DNA from: Dipylidium caninum
Lineage: Eukaryota > Platyhelminthes > Cestoda > Cyclophyllidea > Dipylidiidae
Length of the DNA stretch: 64,000 bases
Direction of reading: 5' to 3'
NCBI GenBank assembly: GCA_017562135.1
Contig: QEYB01001329.1
Location: 1-64,000 of the forward strand
This document shows, one piece after another, positions 13,801 through 24,575 of this stretch (position 1 is the first letter of the stretch; each line of letters begins with the position of its first letter). A model generated the notes under the pieces. It did no database searches, was not told the origin of the DNA, and worked only from the letters and a program-made list of their open reading frames with translations. Position numbers and translations under genes: made by a program.

Positions 13801-15321
13801 TAAACATCATGCATGAGTGTGTAAAGCGTTGAAATGAGGTGGTTACGCGGTGGAAATGACGGGGAAGGAAAATAATTCACTGAAAATGTTGAGATGGACA
13901 GACCAGAATGCAACTCAGGAGGGTGTGCTTGCAATTTCTCGGCCCACATTATGTCAACTTCTATGGTGGGGAAGTGCAGTGCTCGACAACACTTTCCTCT
14001 ACTACTTCACACAGAATGGTGCCTGTGGAATGGTAGAGTGACCTGTTCATCCAAGGGGAGAAGTTCTGTCCCAGTGTCCTAGGACTGACCTCCCCGATTC
14101 CCACCTGTATGTCTATGTGCTGTGCAAGCATTCACTCAAGGTTGCAGCATTAATGTTTCATCCTGGTATTCCTTTTTTCCGCCAGTCTGCAGTCTTTCTA
14201 TGCGACGAACCACACCAAATGTACTATTTGTGCTAAATTCCACAGGGTGATATCGGACTATCTCGAGCTGAAACAATAGCTGCACACTCCGAAGACCTTT
14301 GCTGTCTCACGCTGAGTGAAACCGGATGATGTATCCTACTGAAATGTTGTTAGTAGCCACTCTGATGTGGCTTAAATCATCGAATGAGCAACTTGTTCAG
14401 CAGAGCTTTGTAGAATGAGAGGAAATTTGGAGACGCTAAACTTAAAGAAATTGCTCGTCGGTAAAGATTCAGACATTTTCCGTCTAATTTCTCGCTCTCT
14501 GTTTCTTACTCTATCCATCCCGCTCTCCTCCCCTCTTATCCTCTTGCAGCACCGTGGACGGAAACAACAGTCAGAGGCGAGTAAGTAGAGAACCAATTGA
14601 AGAGAACGTGACATTAAGAGGAAAATCTTTTGCATCTCGAAGGGTTACCACTCTTATACGTCAAAATAGACCACTCAGGAAGGTGAGCATGAAAAACAAG
14701 CAATGCTGGTCATTCCCATAAGGAGTCTGCCTCCGCAGCTGTCCCCGCAATATTCAGTCATGCTAAACGTCACACACGTTTCGGACAACGCAAAGAACTC
14801 GTCGTCTAACCTGGCATCGCTCACACGGATGCCAAATTTGCCTTTCTTCAATTTAGAGGCTACTTTTTTGTCTGCAGTTAAATGCTTATCAGGCGGTTCT
14901 CAATTTCCGCTAGTGAACAGACATACCAACACAAGAATGACCACAAGCCCTCTCGGTCCATATCCAAATGGGAATAAAATATAAGCTGTAGTCACAACTT
15001 GTTCTCTTTGTAAGCGTCAAACAAGTGCATAAAGCATTTACCATATAATGAAGTACACTAATTTTAAGAGTTTAGAAATGTGAGAAATGAATTAAATTGA
15101 AAAGAATGATTGAAATTGGCAATTTGAATGGGAAAGAGGATGGTATCACATAAATCCACGAAAAAAATCAGATATCAAGAGAGAGAGTAACATAATAGTA
15201 AAATGGGCGGAACGAGGAAATGTTTTCATGCATATGTGAGACATCGCAATAACATCATTCACTTGGAGGCTTACGTAAAAACTACTTTCAGGACACAGTG
15301 CGGTAGCGATACCCTATTTGA
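10801..15321. other. No supportable gene apart from repeat family G
   Basis: The open frames at 11048-11688 lie on both strands and run into repeat G. The remaining stretch shows nothing I can support. Confidence 0.45.
11515..11650 (+). repeat. Repeat family G, copy 1
   Basis: GTGAGGTTTGGTGCATGTTTGACACCAAC and CAACCCCTCAATCCAATAATGG (in shorter shared blocks) match 31495-31570. The open frames that cross this region on both strands are therefore more likely repeat-derived than genic. Confidence 0.45.
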
Positions 15322-15342
15322 TTACCCTTAGGATAAGGGTAA
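15322..15342. repeat. Perfect hairpin, 9-bp stem and 3-base loop
   Basis: TTACCCTTA, loop GGA, TAAGGGTAA. It sits immediately before a second perfect hairpin and follows an AT-rich stretch (about 15000-15250) with no supportable gene. Confidence 0.7.
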
Positions 15343-15363
15343 CAGTACCCTTTAGGGTACTGT
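15342..15363. repeat. Perfect hairpin, 10-bp stem and 2-base loop
   Basis: ACAGTACCCT, loop TT, AGGGTACTGT. It shares its first base with the end of the preceding hairpin and repeats the same ACCCT/AGGGT core. Confidence 0.7.
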
Positions 15364-16639
15364 GTTATAAGTAGAGTGTGAATGCGGATGTTTCTATGTG
15401 CAATCCGAGCACAATTTGCCTGTTCATAGGTGTAGTTATCAACTCCTTTGTGATTTAAAGGAGATTAATAAGCAGTGCCATAGTAAGCATTCGTGACTAG
15501 TAAACCGTGATTGCCATGAGAAAACTTCAATCCGCCAGCCAAACTCTCTATTCGGTTGTTCCATGCCAACCGTTTTTCACCGCCTATGGTGGAATCCGTG
15601 CATACAATTCAATGCGAAATGACGAAATCTGGAATCATCTTCGGAAGTAGCATTGTTAAAAGTTAAATTACCACGCCGGTCTTTCTTTCCTGCATTCGCC
15701 TTAATGGCTGCTTGATGGCGTCATTTGCATTAGCATCTCAGTCGTGGCTACAACCAACTTTAGACGACCTGTGTTTTCCGTTTAATAAATAGCTTCAACT
15801 GGGACTATTTTTGCTCCAAAACGGCGCGCCATAGCACTGCAACCAGCACGCTGTCATGTTTGTCGGTTTCGGCTTACTGAGGCTTCAGCTACATAAATAT
15901 TGAGGCTTCAACCCTTGTTCGTTAGTTTAGTAGACAAAGAGACTCATGCCCTCTGCCCTCGTATCCCACCTTCTTTTGAGGTGGCAACTCATAGTCTTAA
16001 ATTTTTCTCCACCCCTAATCCCGCTCTACGAAATACTCCCCTCTTCATCCTTACTCAAGTGCCTACTCATGGGGACAGACAGGACTATTTGCCCCACCCA
16101 CATGAAATCGTAAACACTGCTAGCAGCAAAGGGATGGAGCCACTTCCTTCTCCAAGTTGGTGAAAAGGGAAGCCTCAATCTTCCGCTGTCTTCACACACA
16201 ACTACCTCCTTCACCTACGCGCAAACTAGTGGCATGAACTAGTGTCAATCCCCTCCACTCGCCCACTTCATCACACAGATGAAGTTAACGAGGCAAAAAC
16301 GAGGGGACTACAAAAATGGGGGGCGCGAGACGCTGCTTCGCTTTGTCCATCTACTCCTTGAGATGAACACAGTGATCATTACACCTATCTCAAGGTGAAT
16401 CCTGACTCTCGAAGAGAACGAGTTAACTCCGTGCCAGTTTACAAGTATTTATGATGCATGTTTCGAGAATGACTGTTAAATTAATGCGCAGGCTATCCCA
16501 ACTTTTCGTGCTTGTGTGATGTTTTCGTGGTTCTACCAAGGCCGAGCTCAACCTGTTATATCGGTTGGCTCGAGTCGCAAAATGTCACTTCGAGGGACTG
16601 CAGAAAACATGCGGATGGCAGCCGTGCTAGGAGACCAAG

Positions 16640-16780
16640 TCATTAAAGATCGATGGAAGTTGAATTACTATACAACCTTTTAATTCATGTACATCGTTGA
16701 TGAACTCAGGCAGCTTCTTTTTCCAATCTTACTCTGTATGGTTGAGTAGACGACTCATCGTCCAATGTGCACACACTACC
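16640..16780 (+). repeat. Repeat family E, copy 1
   Basis: TGGAAGTTGAATTA, TTTAATTCATG, ATCGTTGATGAACTCAGGCA and GAGTAGACGA match 24435-24570 in the same order and orientation. No gene is seen here. Confidence 0.5.
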
Positions 16781-18927
16781 GTAGCAGTCTGGTGACACTC
16801 CGTGGGCTTCAACATCCCACGCACTAATTGGTACTATGTTCGATTAACTTGCGGCATTAAGCGTTAGGAATTAACTAACTTGAACACTTCGCACATTATC
16901 TCCACTGTCAAAAATTTATTTTTCTGCTGAGAAACGGTCACAGGGTTGTGTCACGAGCGCCTCCTTTGGCCAGTGGCAGTCGGGGACAGGGTAGATGTCC
17001 ACAAGAGGCAACTGAGTTTTGAAGTGAATCCGCCTTCTCCGTGCCGGCAACTAATTCGGTGCAGGCACTTTGGCAGTTAATTCTCAGGCGAATTCATCCT
17101 GGAATCTCGCTCACCGAAGTCATCCTTAAGCCACTGTCATTATCTAATCATACATTGCCAAACATCGCCGGCATGCAGCTGGATCAAATTGGGGAGGGGG
17201 AAACTTGGCGACCGCCGCGTTATCCTGACTCGTTAATTGGCGTCTACGGCGTTGAAAATGAACTTGTTTGGATGAACGGATGAATAAGTGCGGAGAGCTG
17301 GAGTAATGTAGCCCCTCACAGCATCTGAATAAGATTTTGCTGATTGCCAAGCCTCGATGCCAGGTGAGGAATCCGAATATGATTCTACAGTCCTCTGCGG
17401 ACCTAGCCAGGTTTCTGTTTCTCTTCTGGTTTGTATGCTTTGGTCTACTTTTCTAGACCAACTCGGTGAACGCATCGTACATGTCTTGGACACTTCACCC
17501 TGAGATTAAAATCCACGTTCTTCATGCACAGTCCTATAACATAGTCACTAGAAAATTGCAGTTTCTCGCGTTTCCTGTGACAGTCGGCATGAGCTGAGAG
17601 TTCGACACGTCGCTCACGTGAAAAGGGATCACAATAATTTCTAGGACACACGGAAAGATGTTTATAGAGTATAGCAGACTGCAGATGATGTCAAAACACA
17701 TCGTCACCATAGGAAAAAAATAGAGGAGAAATTTCACCAGTTGACTGGCGCAGCTTCCCCACTACATAACTTACGACGGATACGTGCTAAAGGCCATGCA
17801 TCGATACACTTTTATTTGAATTTGTGTCGAGGGTAAGGCAGGAGGTCGTCAGCCAGAGATCGCTGAAGAGGGATTGGGGCGTCGCATTGGGGAGCGGGCA
17901 CTTGATTCGCCGGCGAACGATGCTAGATGCAAAGCACGAAAGTGGGCGAGAGTGAGGACGACGCCACTACTCTAAGTCAAGTGAGCCAACTGTCATGCTG
18001 GCCGGAAGGTACGATGTCACATTAAGAGATGTGCAATAGGTCAAGCTGACGAGTTGGGCACACTTACTGACTACTTACTTTCTGGTGACGTATAAATTTC
18101 TGCCAGTCTGTAGGGGCAAGTTGCCAGAGTAGGAACTAATTAAAACGAAGGATAAATGACGTTAGTGTCGAACACAAATTGGCGGTGCCAAAGTGCCAAC
18201 TCCAAGATTCCATTCGACCTCCTACAGGCCGTTGCTTCAGTATACCCTACTCGAGCACTACTATGAGGCTCCCAAGAGTATTGGTGGGTCAAATCAACAC
18301 AAGGCGAATTGACATTTTGGGAAAGATTAGTGCAAGTAAGGACTCACAGCGTGGCAGAATGTCCTGAAGTAACGGATCATTGATGAAAAGAACTGGCACT
18401 GGATGGTGAAGAAAAAGAGGTTAGTGAAGAATTTCCTTCATTTACTGCTCCGGTAGGAAAAATTAGTGGATGTACGCTGGTAGATGTGTGGAGACACAGA
18501 AAAGCAACGGCCTTCCATGTCGGATACGACTGAAATCCTAGATGCCTTTCGAGTTTGGGTAAAGGAGACAAAGGCACAGAATTTGCCCGAAGTAGTGAGT
18601 GCTACGTACCGGGGTGCAAATTGTCACCTTTAACATTTTACGACACCAATAATAATAAGATAAGACAGAATCGCGATCACTGCCCGTTTCCAATTGGTCT
18701 CTTAGTCGACTATAATTGACAGGTTCCAGACGGTGTCACCAATTGGCAAATCTCCTAGAAGCACCAAACAGACGGCAGCAAAGAATGACGATATTTGGGC
18801 ACTTAGGACATGCTAACGGTCAACATGGTATGATACCCGTCTGTAGCACTAGTTTTCACGAACCCCTGAGATAAGTTCGACAGTCGACGTGTTGCACTCT
18901 CTGCCGCTTTGTTGAAGCCGTTGTCAG

Positions 18928-19159
18928 ACCAATGCGAATGGAGGATTTGGAGGATCGCCGTATAGCGGACTGTCGCAGGAAGCTGGAGAACCTGACGTTG
19001 ACGTTGATCGACGGGTTAATGGCTTACGGAATGACTCCTCCTCAAACCGTTGTAAATCTACTAGCGAGGACAGAGAAGCGAAGGAATTCGACGATACAGA
19101 GTCCAATCCTCCACTATCGATTGTCGGAGAACGGTCTACCACCACTCAACCGCCCTTGA
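18928..19159 (+). CDS. Weak candidate terminal exon
   Basis: After a pyrimidine-rich acceptor (CTCTCTGCCGCTTTG through GTTGTCAG at 18927) the frame runs 75 codons to a stop. It has a charged, helix-like composition (MEDLEDRRIADCRRKLENL, DGLMAYGMTPPQTVVNLLAR). The minus strand is open over the same interval and Ser-rich. Family not recognised. Confidence 0.2.
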
Positions 19160-19259
19160 ATGAGTCGGCCGTTGGAGTGTGATGAAGACTACTATTCGTT
19201 CCTTTAATTACTTCCTGGGACCGTGGTAGTGTCATTGGTGAGAGATTCAGACGTGGAAA

Positions 19260-20110
19260 ATTCCGCCAGTTGCGTGCGATGGTGGAAGATGGTGGTCAGA
19301 GAGGCACTAGCGGGGAACGCACTCTCGCGATTACGAGGCCGGTCACTCGTGTTGCCCTTCTAGACCAATTTTTAGTCTCGTGTCAATTACACTTTCCTGC
19401 AATTCGTCCACTTAATGATGTTTATTTACTTCGAGCTTACCTAACTGCAATTCATTCACTTAATGGTTCCTTCTCGCACTCCAGACCGAAACTCACGCGG
19501 TGAACACCCATCCGCTGGGGAGGTTGGCAGGCGCTTCTCTGTGTTTTTTGTACGACCTGTATCCCTTCACTACACCAAGCCGACTCAAGTGGTGTTATTT
19601 GTGGAATTGAGGGAGAGTTAGTATTTTTGTGCAATGAGAGGAATAAGTCAGACTTGCTGAGCCCGGGGCCATCACCTATAAGATTCCACGTGCAGATGGG
19701 TTGCCTTTCGTTCTTCCTATATCGCCTTGACGAGTGACACCTTGTGGCTGGTTGTGCAGAAGTGAGTGGGCAGTTGAGAAAAATCAGTTAGTTGATGACT
19801 AGCCTCAACTCATAACGTTTACCAAGAGTGACCGTGTTATAATTCCTAGGTTTACAATGTTTGCTGTAAATGAGGTACAAGGCAGTTCTCCATGAACACA
19901 TGGCTTCCTCAAATGGCTTAAGGACACTATGCGCACCTTATAAATCATGTAGGGCAAAACGAAATCCAAAATTTTAGACAAACGCAATGTAGTGTATATT
20001 TAAAGTAATCCAGATGAAACAAGACCAGACGAGATAAAATGATGTTGCTTGATGCCGTGAGATCTCCCTCTAGTGCCAACCAATGGCAACGCCTCTCATT
20101 ATGAAGGCGA
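19260..20110 (+). mobile_element. Repeat family X, copy 2, left arm
   Basis: This arm matches 46680-47430 in the same orientation, for example AACTGCAATTCATTCACTTA against AACTGCAATTCATCCACTCA, and GACTAGCCTCAACTCAT in both. In reverse it matches 8600-9330 of copy 1. Relative to the adjoining right arm it is flipped compared with copies 1 and 3. Confidence 0.55.
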
Positions 20111-20469
20111 TGAGTTGGTATGAATCAGCAACAAACTATTCTGCCCCAAATTTGCCCCCATTTCTAACCACCGCTGCAGAATATCAATCGTCTTGGGAAG
20201 GCGACTGAGCGTGACATCTCCTCAATGGTACTCTCGGACCGTTATCAAGTGTGCCCTAGTGCCCTCAATGCGGAGAAATACTAGGCCTTCCACACTTCCA
20301 ACGGCGTCTCCACTGATGGTGGATGCACGCATCACCGAGAGAGAGAGTCTTTCAGGGATTCCTGACTACAAATCTTTTTCAATATCCGACGTCGAGACGA
20401 CGTGTGCTTCAAGTCACTCTGGTGAGATGACGTTTAAGAACACACGCGTCACCCCTACAAACGTGGGAG

Positions 20470-22060
20470 ATGAAAGGGAAGGCAAAGCGGTGGATGGAAT
20501 GCGGAGTGTGAAGGTCACCGGGTGAACTTCCTCGGCAAGTTGGAGGAGGAGTCAGCGAGTCAATGAGTTGCAGTCATTCCGAAGACGAGTTGCACTCAAC
20601 TGTCCTTAAAAGGGGTTATAAAAATCGATAGGAAAGACGCGACGTGGTGAGTGGCCCTTGAAACTGCGAAAGTGCGTCCTTCGCTAATTCCTCGCTGACA
20701 AGCATTTCTCATCACCGCGCCCAAGAATCGGATTATTTTACCAGTGAACGCATCCTCCTCCCCAAGGAGTAATCGAACGAACGAATGAGGGAATTACTTC
20801 CAGCGGTTTCATCTGACCCACCAGAACCTTTTCTTTGGAGTAACAGAAAGCCATTAAGATGAGATTTATGCCGGCTATACGTCCTCTTCTCCCCTTGATG
20901 TCCTTTTTTCCACCCACCAAACCCGTATTTGAAAAGCGCCTTACTGAGAGGTCAGGCGGATGAAGATAATCGGCAAATTAAAAGTCAAATTCTTTTTTTT
21001 TTTCACTGGTCTGTTAAATCGTCGGTTAAGGTGGGTGTCGCGTGTAAGCGGTATCCTTTGCGCTCGACGAAGAGGGATGTTGATGGTATTCAACTGCGGT
21101 CGGACGGCCTATGAGTCGATCGTACACATCCTTTATTGCCAGAGTGAAGTGAGGGTGTCCTTAGCTCTGCTTTCTCTCCATGTAATGCGAAATTCAGCGA
21201 CATCTGTCACATTTGTCGCTAATGACTTGATTGTTCGCTAATATCACTGTTTCCTTTTAAATTACCTAAGAACTTTCAGGTCGTCCCGTTTGAATTTATC
21301 CTTCCCTTCACTTCATCTCGACGTAAACTATAGTCGGAAGTTCGTGATAATACGTAGCTTCACATTATTTGGGTAAAGCCTGCCTGCAGCTACGAACTCT
21401 CTTTCAAGTGCAAGTAAAAACCATCAGAGTTGCTGTCGATCTAAGGGGATTTCAGTAGATGGCAACATCCTCCCCGGGCGACGCAAAACTGCTAGGACGA
21501 CGATACACATTCCAGCAGGCACGCACGATATTGTTATTCAACAGACCGTCACCTATCAATTGTTATTCACTCTTGCTTCTTCCATCCACGGACTCCACCT
21601 GTTTTCAAATAGACGCCACAGGTAAGCTAGAGTATGCCCTCATTGAGTTGACGAAAGAAATGTTTGTGCTACTCGAAGTCTTCTAGTCCTGACCCAAAAG
21701 ACGCCGTTATGCCGGATTGTATGCTGTAAGATGTGACAGATCTTCGCCGTTACAGGTAGGTACTGGAAACAGAGAGGCTTCATGGCTTCCACTCATCAAC
21801 TGGCCATAGTGCATGTCGTCAATCCACCACATAAGCCGCAGTTCAAGCCTCTGAAGATACTTCCTGTAGACCTGATGGCTTAGGGAAAGATGCTCTAGTG
21901 TGATTACATCGGATCTCGCAATTCATCAGATTTCACTCACAAGTACACCATCAAGGGATGCACTCCACTGATAACAGTAGGCGTTTGACTAGGCTCCTCC
22001 TTCTATGCCACCTCGCGTGTGTCTCCTCATCGTAATTCGTAATGATGTCGAACATTCGCC
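20470..22060 (+). mobile_element. Repeat family X, copy 2, right arm
   Basis: This arm matches 9170-10800 in the same orientation: AATTCCTCGCTGACAAGC near 20680, GTCAGGCGGATGAAGA near 20950, TCTCTCCATGTAATGCGA near 21173, GTAGGTACTGGAAACAGAG near 21756, and CTCCACTGATAACAGTAGG near 21962. TATAAAAA lies at 20617-20624, in the same place as in copy 1. No supportable coding frame. Confidence 0.55.
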
Positions 22061-22644
22061 CGTGGCATTAGGTTATTTAGCTTGGACTTTATGCCACGCC
22101 ACGTAGAGTCATGAATGTTGTCTCTGCCAGAATGATTTCTGCAACCGCACATCTTCACTTCATCCTTCAATCTCGCCAAGTTTCCTCTCATGCTGGGAGA
22201 AGGCTACATGTCGATAGGTTGAGTGCTGGGCCATGTTGGGCTAAGAGAACATAGTTTTTCGGTGGGAAAGAGAACCTCGAGGCATTAGATCCACCTCGTC
22301 CTGCCGATCCCAGGCTTCCATGCGCCTACCTGCCCCTTTTATTTCCTTCCCCAGTAGTCGAAACTGCCTTACACTTCCTCATTCAGCAACATCACTCATG
22401 GCACTTAAATATTTTGCAAATGACTCCTCGACTCTTCGGCAGAAGAAACGTGGTTATGCACTGAGGTTTTGGGCTAAAGTGGAGATTTTTGGACAGTTGT
22501 CTGGTCGACTAAGTATGCGGTATCATTAATGACATTTGATTAGTTTGGGTGGGAATCGGACGCACCTAGTAACTCAATAAGTGGCAATATGTGGATCAAC
22601 CACGACTTTCCATGTGTCTGCTCGAAAGTGACTTGTCACTAGTT

Positions 22645-22725
22645 TGACGGAAGAGTCCTGGTGAGTTAGTTGCGCAACTAATTCGCCACCACCAACTCCA
22701 CCTTCTCATCAAGTAGCACTTAGGC
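22645..22725 (+). repeat. Repeat family H, copy 1, containing a 16-bp palindrome
   Basis: This block reappears inverted at 51370-51445 (GAAGAGTCCTGGTGAGTTAGTT against its reverse complement, then CTTCTCATCAAGTAG). Inside it TTAGTTGCGCAACTAA at 22666-22681 is a perfect palindrome; the other copy has one mismatch in its core. Confidence 0.5.
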
Positions 22726-22861
22726 CCAGGCTGGTGCTAAATGCTGGCCATCACACCTCTTCAAACAAAGTGTCTCAATTCACTAAAGTGGGAATTGACG
22801 ATTGCTTAGCGATACCCTCAAATATTATCACTAAGTCAAATCAGATTATTCTTTCAATTGC

Positions 22862-23194
22862 TCAAAATGGTGACGCAAATGTAGGTGTTATCATTTTCTC
22901 ATATTTGCTCAAATTCCAGTCTGCCAAAAGACCTCCAACATGAATTGTCTTATCAGCAAATTCGATTGAAATGACCTTCAGCCGGTTAACATTAGGCTTG
23001 CCTATTGGGCACTTCATTTGCTTGTTTGCAATTGAATTTACTCTACTAGTCCGCCCAGAGCGAAACAAAGCAGAGAAAGCCGGAGCTGACCACAGCAGAC
23101 CAGACCAGATAAGTCGGATAAGGAACAGTCGGTCAAGTTTGTCTTCTTCTTCTTCTTCGTCAATGATAAAACCATTGCCAACATCGCATTGCAA
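22862..23194 (-). CDS. Weak candidate exon, acidic open frame
   Basis: A 110-codon minus-strand frame includes IIDEEEEEDKLDRL, encoded by the TCT repeat, and a less repetitive tail (KVISIEFADKTIHVGG, LADWNLSKYEKM) of mixed composition. The plus strand is also open here (Ser-rich). Without a homologous copy or clear splice sites I cannot choose between a real exon and chance. Confidence 0.2.
   Translation of the reverse strand: MQCDVGNGFIIDEEEEEDKLDRLFLIRLIWSGLLWSAPAFSALFRSGRTSRVNSIANKQMKCPIGKPNVNRLKVISIEFADKTIHVGGLLADWNLSKYEKMITPTFASPF
23142..23158 (+). repeat. TCT trinucleotide repeat
   Basis: A run of TCT units that reads as a poly-Glu stretch on the minus strand (see the 22862-23194 entry). 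Confidence 0.7.
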
Positions 23195-23360
23195 GTCACC
23201 AGTATGATAGCCTCAAAGACGACGTATCATCTTTAAAAAAGACAAGGTATTTCATGAGAAGACAGAGATGGAGACCCAGACGAGGTCTATTAGTACTTCT
23301 ATGAAAGGAATATTGGGTTAACGGACTACAAACGACTAAGTCGTCAAATCAACCTACAAG

Positions 23361-23437
23361 TCAGTCAGTCGGTCAGTCAGTCGGCAAGCATCACTGTCGA
23401 AGTCATCGACACTTCGACCGGAAAACCCCCCCCCCCC
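23361..23437 (+). repeat. TCAG tetranucleotide run and C12 homopolymer
   Basis: GTCAGTCAGTCGGTCAGTCAG at 23361-23383 (read as TCAG units) is followed at 23426-23437 by twelve consecutive C. Both are slippage-prone and low in information. Confidence 0.6.
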
Positions 23438-24434
23438 TACTGACTGGGATGGTAGGCTTCTCTCACTCCACTCAAAACACATAGTGAAAAGAATGCTGTT
23501 GATTAGAAGACGTTCAAATACTGGGACGATTCGACTAACAACACACGTTCGCTTCAGAAGTTTCAGACATGTGCTGGGGCAGGTGAGTAGTATAAGGTGT
23601 CCAGCAGAACATGTTTGGAGTAGTAACTCCACTATAACCCTATAAGAATGCATGATTTGTTCGAAAAGGCAGAGAAGATTTGTACTGATGAAAAGACGAC
23701 ACCATCGTGGCGTCCCTATTTCGTACAAATCCTAACCACTTGCGGAAGACAGGAAAAGCATGCTCTCCTCCAAACGTCAACAACTACTCGCCTGTACAAC
23801 AAATGAAGCCTCCCGGCTGGAAAGTAGATACCAAAAATGCCAACAGAAACAGCAGTATATGAGGTGTGTGCGCTCATATGCACGAGGATCCTGTAATCAG
23901 TCACACACACATTCAAGACCGCCTCATAACACAACATAACGTAGCATAATATCCTACCTGAGAGCTCTCCACTTCCACTGGTTCATCCAGTTGCGTTCAT
24001 GTTCTCCCCCACACCCCTACTTCCATGTCCCACCTTCATGCTATTTGCCATCAATTAACCCAACTCCAGGCTTCACGAAATGCATCCCTTCACCACCACC
24101 ACACACCGGACCACTCGTCTAACCCTTTCGGACGACGGTGAGTTAAAGTGGCCGAGAAAGTGAAATTTTGCTCTGCAGTGTGGGCTGTAAACTCTGTTTT
24201 CACTCCTCTCTGGGTTGGACCTTCTCTCTATTTGTCACAAGTCCTGGCACACAATATATAATGCCTGGAACAATTATAGTGCTAGAATAATTTTTCATTG
24301 GTGTAATCCTTGACTTTAATGCACACTTTCCGTCCAACCTGCTGCATATTTGCCTCGTGCAACAACGCCGGGAGTCGAGGAGCTTCACGGAGACACACGT
24401 AGGGCAGTCTTGAAAGGAGAAGAAATCATTCAAT

Positions 24435-24575
24435 ACCTATGGAAGTTGAATTATTGAAGAGATATTTAATTCATGCTCATCGTTGACGGACTCAGGCAAC
24501 TTCGATTTCCATCTTACTTAGCAGGATTGAGGAGACGATTCACCGGCCGTGATGTTGACCGCGCACCACAGATTT
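24435..24575 (+). repeat. Repeat family E, copy 2
   Basis: TGGAAGTTGAATTA, TTTAATTCATG, ATCGTTGACGGACTCAGGCA and GAGGAGACGA match 16640-16780. No gene is seen here. Confidence 0.5.

Noticed and set aside
15322..15363. Telomere-like repeat, because of TTAGGG and CCCTTA words
   Set aside because: There is no tandem hexamer array; the words are arms of two hairpins.
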